Origin: Actinomadura cremea | Lineage (GTDB): Bacteria; Actinomycetota; Actinomycetes; Streptosporangiales; Streptosporangiaceae | DNA: 64,000 nucleotides | Direction: 5' to 3' | NCBI RefSeq assembly: GCF_014648495.1 | Contig: NZ_BMRF01000001.1 | Coordinates: 930,001 to 994,000, forward strand | In this document: positions 15,876 through 27,654 of the stretch, in pieces | Layout of the letters: each line of letters starts with the position of its first letter | Numbering within the stretch: the stretch's first letter is position 1 | Translations under genes and position numbers: made by a program | Notes under the pieces: generated by a model | Database searches by the model: none | What the model was told of the DNA's origin: nothing | Seen by the model: the letters and a program-made list of their open reading frames with translations, nothing else

Positions 15876-16079
15876 CCGCCGTCCGGCTGTGTTCAGCCAC
15901 TCCCGGACGCGCGGCATCAACCGCACCGCGCGCCGGTGCAGAAGCAGCAGGAACAGCAGTGGGAGGGCCGCGATGAGGACGGTCGCGCCGACGAGGGGCA
16001 GTGCGGACGCGAGGCCCGCGTCGCTCCGCTGGCGTCCATCCACTTCCGGATCTTCCCCCGCCAACGCGCTGCTAACGTC
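15876..16079 (-). pseudogene. Fragment of a GAP-type (SfLAP-like) membrane protein gene
   Basis: The minus strand encodes a segment with a strong membrane helix and a motif I recall from the C-terminal part of GAP family proteins: LPLVGATVLIAALPLLFLLLL, then RRAVRLMPRVREWLNT. After WLNT the expected last membrane helix is replaced by Arg-rich sequence, and upstream residues are not recognisable, so only about 65 codons of the gene remain. The surrounding interval 15709-16315 holds no other convincing gene. A short plus-strand ORF beginning at 16192 (MPDALGAVLDRVEPGNVDYEALYGHY) also looks coding for 26 residues and then degenerates. Confidence 0.45.
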
Positions 16080-16315
16080 ACCGCCGGCCCGCCCCACCTG
16101 CGACAACATCCGCAACTTGCAGGCCACGTGACCAGTAGGCCACAACAGCGCCCGAAACCCGCCCGCGACTACTGCGCGGCCCCGCACACCATGCCCGACG
16201 CCCTGGGCGCCGTCCTGGACCGCGTCGAGCCCGGCAACGTCGACTATGAGGCCCTGTACGGCCATTACCCTCGCGCCCAGCGTCGACCTTCCAGCGCTCC
16301 GGCGCTTTCGACAGC

Positions 16316-16346
16316 AAAAGCCCCACCGGTATCCGGTGGGGCTTTT
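16316..16346. terminator. Strong intrinsic terminator next to tRNA-Ile
   Basis: A perfect 14-bp stem (arms 16316-16329 and 16333-16346) with a 3-nt loop. The stem ends in four A:T pairs, so it gives a U run in both directions. It starts 6 nt beyond the 3' end of tRNA-Ile. Confidence 0.85.
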
Positions 16347-16351
16347 CGTGC

Positions 16352-16428
16352 TGGTGGGCCTAGGAGGACTTGAACCTCCGGCCTCATCCTTATCAGGGAT
16401 GCGCTCTAACCGACTGAGCTATAGGCCC
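16352..16428 (-). tRNA. tRNA-Ile (anticodon GAT)
   Basis: A 77-nt cloverleaf on the minus strand. The acceptor GGGCCTA pairs with TAGGCCC, the D arm contains GCTCAGTCGGTTAGAGC, the anticodon loop CTGATAA carries GAT, and the T arm contains GGTTCAAGT. The CCA end is encoded at 16352-16354. It lies downstream of gyrA and the DUF3566 gene as in other actinomycetes. Confidence 0.97.
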
Positions 16429-16528
16429 GCACTGCGGCCGTCCTGGCGGCGCAACGAGAGATTACCCCATCTGGAGCGGCAACCGGAAATCGATATCGGA
16501 CGGCCGCGGCGGAGCGGGCGCGCTGGGA

Positions 16529-17641
16529 CTACTCGGCCTCCTTGAGGGTCACCTCGACGCCGCCCACGAGATCGGCGGCGAGGTTGTAGATGACCGACCC
16601 GACCGTGGACAGGGCCGTGATGAGAAGGACGTTCAGGGCGCCCACCAGGACCGTGTAGCCGAAGACGCGGAAGAAGGAGAACCAGCCCGCGGCGTCGACG
16701 CCGCCGGACGAACCGTCCTGCTCCTCGGTGAGGCTGTTGATCGTCTCGCTGAGCGCGTCGAACACGCCGAGGCCGGACAGGATCACGTACAGGACCACGA
16801 CCGCGACCAGCAGGACGACGAAGCAGACCAGCGACAGGACGAAGCTGAACTTCATCACCGACCACGGCTCGAGGCGGGCCAGCTGCAGCTGCGCCTTGCG
16901 GGCCGGCTTCCCGTCGCCCTTCCCACCCTTGCCGCCGGGCTTGCCGGACGCGCCGCGCTGCCCCGCGCCCGGGGCCGTCCGGTCACGCAGGACGGCGCCC
17001 GCGAAGCCCCCACCGGACGCACCGGGCCCGGACGCCTGCGCCCCCACGGGGACGGGCGGGGCCGACGCGGCGTGCGGGGCGGAGGGGGCCTGCGGGGACG
17101 ACGGAGCCTGCGGGGAGGGCGGCGGGGACGGCTGCTCGGTGCGGCCCGCGGAGACGGAGGCGGCGGGCTCGGCGGGCTTGGTCCAGTCGGAACCGCCCGA
17201 CGGCGAACCGCCCGAACCGCCCGACGTGCCCGAGGGCGAGCCCTTCGCCCCGGACGTCCCCTTCGTGCCGGACGCGCCCGCCGTCGTGCTCGGAGCGTCC
17301 TTCGCGGAGCCCGTGCCGCCGGCGGGCCGCTTCGAGGCCGACGAACCCGACGAGTTGGACGAGTTGGACGAGTTGGGCGTCTTCGAGCCCTTGGAGTTCG
17401 CCGTGGCGTCCCCGGGGGTGTCGACGACCGTGTCGTCCGCCGTCGCCCCCGAACCGGCCTCCGGGTCGCCCTCGACCTTGGCCAGGTCGGTCCTGGTCTC
17501 CTCCGCCCCGGGGCCGATGTCGACCTTCGCCTCGTCGCGACCCGACTTCGAGGAGGCGGCGGCCGCGACCGTGCTGCCGCCGGGCTTCTTCGCGCTCCCC
17601 TTGCCGGAGCCGCCCTTGTTCTCGCCGGGCTCGGTGCTCAC
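16529..17641 (-). CDS. DUF3566 membrane protein with long disordered tail
   Basis: A 370-residue protein. Residues 1 to about 245 are disordered: Ser/Gly/Asn runs (SSNSSNSSGSS) and Pro-rich segments. The C-terminal DUF3566 domain (about 250-370) starts at LARLEPWSVMKFSFVLSL and has two membrane helices (VCFVVLLVAVVVLYVIL and VFGYTVLVGALNVLLITAL). The family follows gyrA throughout Actinobacteria and its function is unknown. The GTG start at 17641 lies 43 nt from gyrA. The tail contains ADDTVVDTP (Thr71), a Thr-x-x-Asp motif of the kind bound by FHA domains after phosphorylation; a similar motif occurs in the MurJ tail. Confidence 0.85.
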   Translation of the reverse strand: MSTEPGENKGGSGKGSAKKPGGSTVAAAASSKSGRDEAKVDIGPGAEETRTDLAKVEGDPEAGSGATADDTVVDTPGDATANSKGSKTPNSSNSSNSSGSSASKRPAGGTGSAKDAPSTTAGASGTKGTSGAKGSPSGTSGGSGGSPSGGSDWTKPAEPAASVSAGRTEQPSPPPSPQAPSSPQAPSAPHAASAPPVPVGAQASGPGASGGGFAGAVLRDRTAPGAGQRGASGKPGGKGGKGDGKPARKAQLQLARLEPWSVMKFSFVLSLVCFVVLLVAVVVLYVILSGLGVFDALSETINSLTEEQDGSSGGVDAAGWFSFFRVFGYTVLVGALNVLLITALSTVGSVIYNLAADLVGGVEVTLKEAE

Positions 17642-17683
17642 GTGTCGTCCTCCTGGCCTAGCGGCGGGACGAGACCGGCTCCG

Positions 17684-20188
17684 TCACTCGTCCTCGCCAC
17701 TCTCGGCTTCCTCTGCGTCATCCATGGACTCTACGTTCCTCGCGATGGCCACAATGCTGTTCCCGTCGGCGAGGTTCATCAGCCGCACGCCCATGGTCTG
17801 CCTGCCGGACTGCTTGATCTCGGCGGCGGTGGTACGGATGACGCCGCCGTTGGACGTCATCGCGAACACCTCGTCGTCCGGGCCGACCATAAGGGCCCCT
17901 ACCAACATGCCGCGCGCCTCAACGATCTTAGCGGTGAGGACTCCCTTACCCCCACGTCCTTGCAGCGGGTACTGGTCGACAGGCGTCCGCTTCGCGTAGC
18001 CGCCCTCGGTCGCGACCAGGACGTCCTGCTCGCTGCCCTGCATGACCAGCATGTTGAGGACCTCCTGGTCCTCCTCGAAGCGCATGCCGATCACGCCGGA
18101 CGTCGCACGGCCCATCGGGCGCAGCGACTCGTCGTCGGCGCGGAACCGGATCGCCTGCGCGCCGGTCGAGACCATCAGCAGGTTGTCGTCGGAGGAGACG
18201 AGCCGGGCGGCGATCACCTCGTCGTCGTCGACCAGGTTGATCGCGATGATGCCGCCGGTGCGGGGCGAGTCGAAGTCGCTCAGCGCGGTCTTCTTGACGC
18301 GGCCCTTCTTGGTGCCGAGCACGAGGTAGGGGGCCACCTCGTAGTCGCGCAGGTCCATGACCTGGGCGATGTGCTCGTCCGGCTGGAAGGCCAGCAGGTT
18401 CGCGACGTGCTGGCCGCGCGAGTCGCGGCCGGCGTCCGGCAGCTCGTAGGCCTTGGCCCGGTAGACGCGGCCCTTGTTGGTGAAGAACAGGATCCAGTGG
18501 TGCGTCGTGGTGACGAAGAACTGGTCGACGATGTCGTCCTGCTTCAGCTGCGCGCCGCGCACGCCCTTCCCGCCGCGCTTCTGCGCCCGGTACAGGTCGG
18601 TGCGGGTCCGCTTCGCGTAGCCGCCGCGGGTGATGGTGACGACGACGCCCTCTTCGGCGATCAGGTCCTCGTAGGACACGTCGCCGTCGAACGGGATGAT
18701 CTGGGTGCGGCGCTCGTCGCCGAACTTCTCGACGATCGGCGCGAGCTCGTCCCCGACGATCCGCCGCTGCCGCTCGGGCGAGCCCAGGATGTCGTTGTAG
18801 TCGGCGATCTCCGCCATGAGCTTGTCGTACTCGTCGGTGATCTGCTGGCGCTCCAGGGCGGCGAGCTTGCGCAGCTGCATGTCCAGGATGGCCTGCGCCT
18901 GGATCTCGTCGATCTCCAGCAGGTTCATCAGGCCCCGCTGGGCCTCCGACGCCGACGGCGACCGGCGGATCAGCGCGATGACCTCGTCGATGCGGTCGAG
19001 GGCCTTGAGCAGGGCGCGCAGGATGTGGGCGCGCTCCTCGGCCTTGCGCAGCAGGAACCGGGTGCGGCGGACGATGACGTCGATCTGGTGCGCGACCCAG
19101 TGCCGGACGAACTGGTCGATGCGGAGCGTCCGGGGGACCCCGTCGACGAGCGCGAGCATGTTCGCGCCGAACGTCTCCTGCAGCTGAGTGTGCTTGTACA
19201 GGTTGTTGAGGACGACCTTCGCGACCGCGTCCCGCTTGAGGACGATCACGAGCCGCTGGCCCGTCCGGCCGGACGTCTCGTCGCGGACGTCCGCGATGCC
19301 GTCCAGCTTGCCCTCCTTGACCCCGTCGGCGATCTTGAGCGCGAGGTTGTCGGGGTTGACCTGGTAGGGCAGCTCGGTGACGACGAGGCAGGTGCGGCCC
19401 TGGATCTCCTCGACCTCGACGACCGCGCGCATCGTGATCGAGCCGCGGCCGGTGCGGTAGGCCTCCTCGATGCCCTTGCGGCCGACGATCAGCCCGGCGG
19501 TCGGGAAGTCGGGGCCCTTGACGCGCTCGATCAGCGCCTCGAGCAGCTCCTCGTCGGTCGCGCCGTAGTTGTCCAGGTACCACCTGACGCCCTCGGCGAC
19601 CTCCCGCAGGTTGTGCGGCGGGATGTTGGTCGCCATCCCGACGGCGATGCCCGCGGACCCGTTCACCAGCAGGTTCGGGTAGCGCGACGGCAGGACGTCC
19701 GGTTCCTGCGAGCGGCCGTCGTAGTTCGGCGTGAAGTCGACGGTCTCCTTGTCGATGTCGCGCAGCAGCTCCATCGCCAGGGGCGCCATGCGGCACTCGG
19801 TGTACCGCATGGCCGCGGCCGGGTCGTTGCCGCGCGAGCCGAAGTTCCCGTTGCCGTCCACCAGCGGATACCGCATCGCCCACGGCTGCGCCAGGCGGAC
19901 CAGCGCGTCGTAGATCGCCGAGTCGCCGTGCGGGTGGTAGTTCCCCATGACGTCCCCGACGACGCGCGCGCACTTGAAGTAGCCGCGGTCGGGGCGGTAG
20001 CCGCCGTCGTACATCGCGTACAGGACACGGCGGTGCACCGGCTTGAGCCCGTCACGGACCTCGGGCAGCGCGCGCGCGACGATGACCGACATGGCGTAGT
20101 CGAGGTAGCTCTTCTGCATCTCGACCTGGATGTCGACAGGTTCGATCCGCTCGCCGGGCTCTCCGCCCGCCGTCGTCACGTCCGTCAC
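17684..20188 (-). CDS. gyrA: DNA gyrase subunit A
   Basis: An 834-residue type IIA topoisomerase subunit that cuts and rejoins DNA during negative supercoiling. The catalytic tyrosine is Tyr129 in AMRYTECR. The quinolone-determining segment reads [10 protein letters not shown] with Ser90 and Asp94, which is the susceptible-type residue pattern. The C-terminal DNA-wrapping domain carries the GyrA-box region ([10 protein letters not shown]) and ends in an acidic tail. It is followed by the DUF3566 gene and preceded by gyrB with an 88-nt gap, so the pair probably forms one operon. Confidence 0.97.
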   Translation of the reverse strand: MTDVTTAGGEPGERIEPVDIQVEMQKSYLDYAMSVIVARALPEVRDGLKPVHRRVLYAMYDGGYRPDRGYFKCARVVGDVMGNYHPHGDSAIYDALVRLAQPWAMRYPLVDGNGNFGSRGNDPAAAMRYTECRMAPLAMELLRDIDKETVDFTPNYDGRSQEPDVLPSRYPNLLVNGSAGIAVGMATNIPPHNLREVAEGVRWYLDNYGATDEELLEALIERVKGPDFPTAGLIVGRKGIEEAYRTGRGSITMRAVVEVEEIQGRTCLVVTELPYQVNPDNLALKIADGVKEGKLDGIADVRDETSGRTGQRLVIVLKRDAVAKVVLNNLYKHTQLQETFGANMLALVDGVPRTLRIDQFVRHWVAHQIDVIVRRTRFLLRKAEERAHILRALLKALDRIDEVIALIRRSPSASEAQRGLMNLLEIDEIQAQAILDMQLRKLAALERQQITDEYDKLMAEIADYNDILGSPERQRRIVGDELAPIVEKFGDERRTQIIPFDGDVSYEDLIAEEGVVVTITRGGYAKRTRTDLYRAQKRGGKGVRGAQLKQDDIVDQFFVTTTHHWILFFTNKGRVYRAKAYELPDAGRDSRGQHVANLLAFQPDEHIAQVMDLRDYEVAPYLVLGTKKGRVKKTALSDFDSPRTGGIIAINLVDDDEVIAARLVSSDDNLLMVSTGAQAIRFRADDESLRPMGRATSGVIGMRFEEDQEVLNMLVMQGSEQDVLVATEGGYAKRTPVDQYPLQGRGGKGVLTAKIVEARGMLVGALMVGPDDEVFAMTSNGGVIRTTAAEIKQSGRQTMGVRLMNLADGNSIVAIARNVESMDDAEEAESGEDE

Positions 20189-20276
20189 TCTGATGACCTC
20201 TTCTACTGCTGGAAGGGAAGGAAGTACCGTCGCCGCTGCGGTTCAGGCCGCTGGGAGCCCGGCCCGCACCCGCGCC

Positions 20277-22590
<2,314 letters not shown>

Positions 22591-23247
22591 TCAGCGCGCG
22601 CGCCACGCCCCGCCGCGGCGCGGGCCCGAGGACGGCCCGATCACCTTCACGCGACGGACCGTCCCGTGCCCCAGCTCCAGGTTCAGCCGCCGCACGAGAT
22701 TCGACGACAGCAGCCGGAGCTGCGTGGCCCACGTCGCCGAGTCGGCGGCGATCGTCAGCTCGCCGTCCTCGAAGTGCTCCGGCCGCGTGTGCTCGGCCAG
22801 CTCGGGCCCGACGATCGCGGCCCAGTTGCCGAACACGCCGCCGACCGCCGCGCGCTGCTCCCACCCGCGTGTCGCCATCAGGTCGCGGATCGCGGCCCCG
22901 AACGGTTTCGGGTCGCCGCCGCGCCCCGGGTCCCGGCTCCGCACCGGCAGGCCGCCGCCCTTGCGCCGGTTCTTGTGGCCGGGGAGGGTGCCGCGCTTCA
23001 GCGCGTCCGCCTTGGCCTGCGCCAGCGCCTCCCGCGCCAGCTCGATTCCCGACTTCCCGGACGCCGCGACGGGGTCGACGGGGTCGGCGGGGTCGGCGGG
23101 GTCGGCGGGACCATCGCCCTTCCCGGACTCGCCCTGTCCGCCCTGTCCGCCCGGTTGGCTCCGGCGGCTCGACCCGGTCGGCTCGGTCGGCTCGCCGGGC
23201 TCCGAAGCCCCGTCGGCTCCGTCCACATCCTGTGGATCCTCGCTCAT
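22591..23247 (-). CDS. DUF721 / DciA-family replication protein
   Basis: A 218-residue protein. The conserved DUF721 (DciA-like) domain occupies about residues 105-200: FGAAIRDLMATRGWE, VFGNWAAIVGPELAEHTRP, DGELTIAADSATWATQLRLL. DciA proteins load or stimulate the replicative helicase DnaB. The N-terminal 65 residues are a Pro/Glu/Gly-rich spacer containing ADPADPADPVDP. The ATG at 23247 has AGGAGGGG upstream. The gene lies between recF and gyrB, as in mycobacteria and streptomycetes. Two CCACA-N3-TGTGG dyads lie at its start (23223-23235, 23261-23273), so DnaA might influence it. Confidence 0.85.
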   Translation of the reverse strand: MSEDPQDVDGADGASEPGEPTEPTGSSRRSQPGGQGGQGESGKGDGPADPADPADPVDPVAASGKSGIELAREALAQAKADALKRGTLPGHKNRRKGGGLPVRSRDPGRGGDPKPFGAAIRDLMATRGWEQRAAVGGVFGNWAAIVGPELAEHTRPEHFEDGELTIAADSATWATQLRLLSSNLVRRLNLELGHGTVRRVKVIGPSSGPRRGGAWRAR

Positions 23248-23352
23248 GTCCCCCTCCTCCCCACAGCCTGTGGACGACCATTCTGACCTCAACGGACGAC
23301 ACCCGGGCGGACACCGGTCGAAGACGCCCGTCGCGGACGCCGGCCCCGCGCG

Positions 23353-24477
23353 TCAGTCGCGGACGACCTCGCCGCCGGACACGGTGAACGTCGCGCCCGT
23401 CAGCTCGTCCGGCACGTCGGCGGGGACGGCGGCGGTGATCAGGACCTGTTCGGCCGGCGTGACCATCTCGGCGAGGCGGCTGCGGCGGCCCGCGTCCAGT
23501 TCGGCGAACACGTCGTCGAGGATGAGCACCGGATCGTCGCCGTCCTCCCGGAGCAGGTCGAACGCGGCGAGCCGCAGCCCCAGCGCGAACGACCAGGACT
23601 CGCCGTGGCTCGCGTACCCCCGCGCGGGCAGCTCGCCGAGCCGCAGGACGAGCTCGTCCCGGTGCGGGCCCACGAGGCTGACGCCCCGCTCCAGCTCCTG
23701 CTTCCGCGTGTCGGCCGCGGCCGACAGCAGCTGCTCGGCGAGTTTTCCACGGTCTGTGGACAACTCGGCGTCACCCAGGGAACTCCGGTACCGCAGGTCG
23801 GCGGCGTCGCTGCCCGGGGCCAGCGCCGCGTACGCGCGCGCGATGAGCGGACGGAGCGCGCCCACGAGATCCAGCCGCGCGGCCAGGAGCTCGGCGCCCG
23901 TCCGGGCGAGGTGCGAGTCCCACACGTCCAGGGTCGCGAGGACCTCCTGGCCCGGCGCGCGCCGGTGCGCGGCCGCCGACTTGAGCAGGGCGTTGCGCTG
24001 CTTGAGCACCCGGTCGTAGTCGGAGCGCACACCCGAGAAGCGCGGCGCGCGCGCGGTCAGCAGCTCGTCCATGAACCGGCGCCGTTCCCCCGGGTCGCCC
24101 TTCACGAGCGAGAGGTCCTCGGGGGCGAACAGGACGGTCCGGACCATCCCCAGGATCTCGCGCGGCCGGGGGACGGGGGACCGGTTCAACCGCGCCCGGT
24201 TCGCCTTCCCGGGGTTGATCTCCAGCTCGATGAGGGCCTTGCGCTCGTCCTTCACCGCCCCCACGCGGACGATCGCGCGCGGCGCGCCGTGCCGGACGAG
24301 CGGCGCGTCCGTCGCGGCCCGGTGGCTGCCGTGCGTCGCGACGTACCCGACGGCCTCGACCAGGTTCGTCTTGCCCTGGCCGTTCGGCCCCACGAACGCG
24401 GTGACGCCCGGCTCGAGCGCGACCTCGGCGGTCGCGTAGGAGCGGAAGTCCTGGAGCGAGAGGTGGGCGACGTGCAC
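23353..24477 (-). CDS. recF: DNA replication/repair protein RecF
   Basis: A 374-residue SMC-like ATPase that loads RecA at gapped DNA. It starts [14 protein letters not shown], with Walker [10 protein letters not shown] at 30-38, the ABC signature region around [12 protein letters not shown] and Walker [12 protein letters not shown]. The GTG start at 24477 is set by family alignment; the AGGAGG seen upstream is 18 nt away, so the exact start is slightly uncertain. An exact TTGTCCACA DnaA box on the minus strand lies inside the gene at 23755-23763. It sits in the conserved order dnaN-gnd-recF-dciA-gyrB. Confidence 0.95.
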   Translation of the reverse strand: MHVAHLSLQDFRSYATAEVALEPGVTAFVGPNGQGKTNLVEAVGYVATHGSHRAATDAPLVRHGAPRAIVRVGAVKDERKALIELEINPGKANRARLNRSPVPRPREILGMVRTVLFAPEDLSLVKGDPGERRRFMDELLTARAPRFSGVRSDYDRVLKQRNALLKSAAAHRRAPGQEVLATLDVWDSHLARTGAELLAARLDLVGALRPLIARAYAALAPGSDAADLRYRSSLGDAELSTDRGKLAEQLLSAAADTRKQELERGVSLVGPHRDELVLRLGELPARGYASHGESWSFALGLRLAAFDLLREDGDDPVLILDDVFAELDAGRRSRLAEMVTPAEQVLITAAVPADVPDELTGATFTVSGGEVVRD

Positions 24478-24619
24478 GGAACACGAGCGTAGAGCCTCCT
24501 GTCCCGTGCCCCGCCCCGACCTCGCACGAAAGCCAGAGTCCCCCAACCAGTCCCCGCCCGCCCAGGGGGGCCGACCCCACTTCAAGTGTCAAGGACGTCC
24601 GCGTCCGGCCGCACGGAAA

Positions 24620-24636
24620 CCACAGGCTGTGGATAA
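24620..24636 (-). promoter_or_regulatory. DnaA-box dyad upstream of recF
   Basis: CCACAGGCTGTGGATAA contains an exact TTATCCACA box on the minus strand (24628-24636) and a second half-box in the opposite sense 3 nt away. It lies 143 nt upstream of the recF start, so DnaA could regulate recF. Confidence 0.55.
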
Positions 24637-24641
24637 CCCGC

Positions 24642-24681
24642 CGCTCTGCGGGCGCCGCCGTCGGGCGCCGCCCGCAGAGCG
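24642..24681 (-). terminator. Hairpin after gnd
   Basis: CGCTCTGCGGGCG at 24642-24654 and CGCCCGCAGAGCG at 24669-24681 form a perfect 13-bp stem with a GC-rich loop, downstream of the gnd stop in its direction of transcription. Confidence 0.5.
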
Positions 24682-24759
24682 TGACCGCTACGGGGGCGCC
24701 AGACGAACCGGCCGCCCGCATCCACCGGGACGCGCCCGCCAGGACGCGCCCGCCGGGGC

Positions 24760-24801
24760 GCGAGGGCAGAGCACCGGGGGGCGAGGGCAGAGCACCGGGG
24801 G
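24760..24801. repeat. Two tandem copies of a 21-bp repeat
   Basis: The 21-bp unit beginning GCGAGGGCAGAGCACC occurs twice head to tail (24760-24780 and 24781-24801), 15 nt past the gnd stop codon. No function is evident. Confidence 0.7.
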
Positions 24802-24815
24802 GCGGTTCGAGGGGG

Positions 24816-25736
24816 TCAGACGGCGGGTGGGGTGACGTCGGCGCCGGGGGAGTCGGCTCCCTTGGCGGACTCGACGGCGTGCCCGCCGAACTGGTTGCGC
24901 AGGGCGGCGACGACGCGCATGGCGGGGGAGTCGTCCTGGCGGGAGGCGAAGCGGGCGAAGAGCGACGCGCTGATCGCGGGGAGGGGGACGGCGTGGTCGA
25001 CGGCGGCCTGGACGGTCCAGCGGCCCTCGCCGGAGTCGTTCGCGTAGCCGCGGATGTCGTCGAGCTCGGGGTCCTCGGCGAGCGCGCGGTTCATCAGGTC
25101 GAGCAGCCAGGACCGGATGACCGTGCCCTCCTGCCAGCTGCGGAACGTCTCCGGCACGTTCGTGACGACGTCGCTGGCCTCGATCAGCTCGTAGCCCTCG
25201 CCGAAGGCCTGCATCATCGCGTACTCGATGCCGTTGTGGACCATCTTCACGAAGTGGCCCGCGCCCACCTTCCCGGAGTGGACGAACCCGAACTCGCCCT
25301 CGGGCTTGAGCGTCTCGAAGATCGGCATGAGGCGCCGCACGTGCTCCTCGTCGCCGCCGACCATGAGCGCGTAGCCGTTCTCCAGCCCCCACACGCCGCC
25401 GCTGACGCCGCAGTCGACGAAGCCGATCCCCTTGGCCGCGAGTTCCTCGCCGTGCTTCTGGTCGTCCACATAGTGTGAATTGCCGCCGTCGACGACGATG
25501 TCGCCCTCGTCGAGGATCTCCCAGAGGCCGTTGACGGTGTCCTGGGTGGGACGGCCGGCGGGCACCATCACCCACACGGCGCGCGGCGGGGACAGCCGCT
25601 CGGCCAGCTCCTCCAGCGAGCCGACGTCGCTCAGCGCGGGGTCGCGGTCGTAGCCGACGACCGTGTGGCCGCCGCGGCGCAGCCGCTCGGCCATGTTGCC
25701 GCCCATTTTGCCCAGGCCGATGATGCCCAGCTCCAT
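24816..25736 (-). CDS. gnd: 6-phosphogluconate dehydrogenase (decarboxylating), short form
   Basis: A 306-residue enzyme of the oxidative pentose phosphate pathway that makes ribulose 5-phosphate, CO2 and reduced cofactor. It has the Rossmann motif GLGKMG at 7-12, the DGGNSHY segment at 83-89, the substrate motif CGVSGGVWGLENGYALMVGG and catalytic Lys164 with Asn168 in FVKMVHNGIEY. Its length matches the short YqeC/GndA-type form. The ATG at 25736 has GGGGAG about 8 nt upstream, better placed than the GTG at 25742. Its place between dnaN and recF is conserved in Actinobacteria. Confidence 0.93.
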   Translation of the reverse strand: MELGIIGLGKMGGNMAERLRRGGHTVVGYDRDPALSDVGSLEELAERLSPPRAVWVMVPAGRPTQDTVNGLWEILDEGDIVVDGGNSHYVDDQKHGEELAAKGIGFVDCGVSGGVWGLENGYALMVGGDEEHVRRLMPIFETLKPEGEFGFVHSGKVGAGHFVKMVHNGIEYAMMQAFGEGYELIEASDVVTNVPETFRSWQEGTVIRSWLLDLMNRALAEDPELDDIRGYANDSGEGRWTVQAAVDHAVPLPAISASLFARFASRQDDSPAMRVVAALRNQFGGHAVESAKGADSPGADVTPPAV

Positions 25737-25849
25737 GTTCACTCTCCCCTGTGCTCGTCTGCGCGCGCGCCGGTCGGGACGCGCGCGATCCGCGAGGGCG
25801 GCTCCCCCGCGGATCGTCCGTCCCCCCTGTGATGCCCGTGAACCGGTCC

Positions 25850-26992
25850 TTATCCGGACAGACGCACCGGCATGATCAGGTAACGGTAGTTGGGGTTCGC
25901 GCCCTCCTCCGGCGGCTTGCCGGTGAGCACGGCCGGCTTGGTCGGCGTGGTGAACGACAGCCGGGCGACGTCCGAGCCGATCGCCGCGAGCCCTTCCTGC
26001 AGGAACCCGGGGTTGAAGGCGATGTCGATGTCCTCGCCCTCCAGGTTGGCCTCCAGCGCCTCCACGGCCTGCGCCTCGTCGCCCGTCCCGGCCTCCAGGA
26101 CGACCTCGCCCTGGCGGAACGACAGCCGGACGGGCGTGTTCCGCTCGGCGACCAGCGAGACGCGCTTGACGGCCTCGATGAACTGCGCGGTGTGGATCTC
26201 GGCGTGCCCCGCGTACTCGCTCGGCAGCAGCGACCGGTACTTGACGAAGTCGCCGTCGAGCAGCCGCGAGGTGGTGCGGCGCCCGCCGCCCGCGAAGCCG
26301 ATCATGCCGTCGCCGGCGCCGGACGTGCCGCCGAGCGCGATCGACACCTCGGCGCCGGACGTCAGCGACTTGGCGGTGTCGGCGAGGGTCTTGGCGGGGA
26401 CGAGCGCGACTGCGGAGAAGTCGGGACGCTCGGGCTTCCAGTGCAGCTCGCGGACGGCGAGGCGGTACCGGTCGGTGGACGCGAGCGTGACGGTCTCGCC
26501 CTCGATCTCGACCCGGACGCCCGTGAGCATCGGGATCGTGTCGTCCTTGCCCGCGGCGATCGCGACCTGGGAGACGGCGGCGGCGAACTCGTCGCTGCCG
26601 ACCGAGCCCGCGGCGGGCGGCATCTCCGGGAGCGTCGGGTAGTCCTCCACAGGCATGGTCAGGAGTGTGAACTTCGCGCTGCCGCAGCGCACCATCACCT
26701 TTGCCCCGTCGGTGGTGATCTCCACAGGGTGGGGAGGAAGGTTCCGGCTGATCTCGGCGAGCAGCCGGCCCGACACCAGGACCGTCCCGGCCTCCTCGAC
26801 GTCGATCTCGGTGGAGACCTGCGCGGAGACCTCGTAGTCGAACGCCGAGAGCCGGAGCCGGTCCTCGTTGCCCTCACCCCCGGCCTCGATGTGCATGCCC
26901 GCGAGAACCGGGACCGGGGGACGGGGCGGCAGCGTGCGGGCCGTCCAGGCCACGGCGTCGGCGAGGGCGTCTCTGTCGATGCGGAACTTCAA
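25850..26992 (-). CDS. dnaN: DNA polymerase III sliding clamp (beta subunit)
   Basis: A 380-residue clamp made of three topologically equal domains. It starts MKFRIDRDALADAVAW, has the SGRLLAEI segment in domain 1, and ends YRYLIMPVRLSG, the usual last residues of the family. It tethers the replicative polymerase to DNA. The TTG at 26992 is chosen because family members begin at this Lys-Phe and AGGAGG lies 9 nt upstream. It is separated from dnaA by oriC. Confidence 0.96.
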   Translation of the reverse strand: MKFRIDRDALADAVAWTARTLPPRPPVPVLAGMHIEAGGEGNEDRLRLSAFDYEVSAQVSTEIDVEEAGTVLVSGRLLAEISRNLPPHPVEITTDGAKVMVRCGSAKFTLLTMPVEDYPTLPEMPPAAGSVGSDEFAAAVSQVAIAAGKDDTIPMLTGVRVEIEGETVTLASTDRYRLAVRELHWKPERPDFSAVALVPAKTLADTAKSLTSGAEVSIALGGTSGAGDGMIGFAGGGRRTTSRLLDGDFVKYRSLLPSEYAGHAEIHTAQFIEAVKRVSLVAERNTPVRLSFRQGEVVLEAGTGDEAQAVEALEANLEGEDIDIAFNPGFLQEGLAAIGSDVARLSFTTPTKPAVLTGKPPEEGANPNYRYLIMPVRLSG

Positions 26993-27654
26993 GGGGACCC
27001 GCCTCCTGCAGGTGTCGGACAACGGTTCGATGCGAACACCTCGCCCCGGGCGCTCGGGGCACGTTTTCCCCAGGCCCGAAGTTGAGGTGAATCTTTTCTT
27101 GGGTAGAGAACAGGTGTGGTCTTAGTAGTAGGGGCTGTGGATACTGTGGACAGAGGCCATCGTCCCAGGTGAGACCCCGTATTTTTGTCCACGGGCGGGT
27201 TGTGCATGAGCTGTGGAGGACGAGGGTCGCCTGTGGAGGGCGATTCTGTACCCACAGGCCGTCCCCAGGTCATCCCCAAGTTATCCACGAGTTTTCCACG
27301 GGTTGTCCGGCCCGGTCGGCCGGACCCGCTGGGACGCACGGGCCCGCGGCTCGCTCGTCCACCGCTCGTCCCCAGGTTGTCCCCAGCTTTTCCACCGGTT
27401 TTCCCCAAGACGCGGGCGCCGGTGCACAGCCCGTCCACAGTCGTCCACACTTCATCCTCAGGTTTTCCACGGGTTGTCCACGGGGTTATCCACGAAAATC
27501 CCCAAGGTTTTCCACAACCTGTGAGTAACCGCTCCCGATTTGCCAAGAGGGCCGAATTTGTCGTTTCTGTTCCGCCCGGCGGCTGTGGACAACGGGAACG
27601 GCGGCCGTCCACAGCCTCGGAGAGGGAGTTTTCCACAGGTCGGCACCCCTGTGG
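26993..27654. other. Chromosomal replication origin oriC
   Basis: A 662-nt gene-free region between dnaN and dnaA, the standard actinobacterial oriC site. It holds many DnaA boxes: TTGTCCACG at 27185-27193 and 27474-27482, TTATCCACG at 27281-27289 and 27486-27494, TTTTCCACA at 27508-27516 and 27629-27637, TTGTCCACA on the minus strand at 27584-27592, and CCGTCCACA and TCGTCCACA near 27431-27449. CCCCAG/CCCCAAG motifs are interspersed. The most AT-rich patch is 27088-27132, next to dnaN, a candidate for initial unwinding. Confidence 0.95.

Larger units (their letters stand above)
24478..24815. other. gnd-recF spacer with DnaA dyad and repeats
   Basis: A 338-nt gap without a gene. It contains a DnaA dyad, a hairpin and a tandem repeat, each listed separately, and must also hold the recF promoter. 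Confidence 0.6.
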
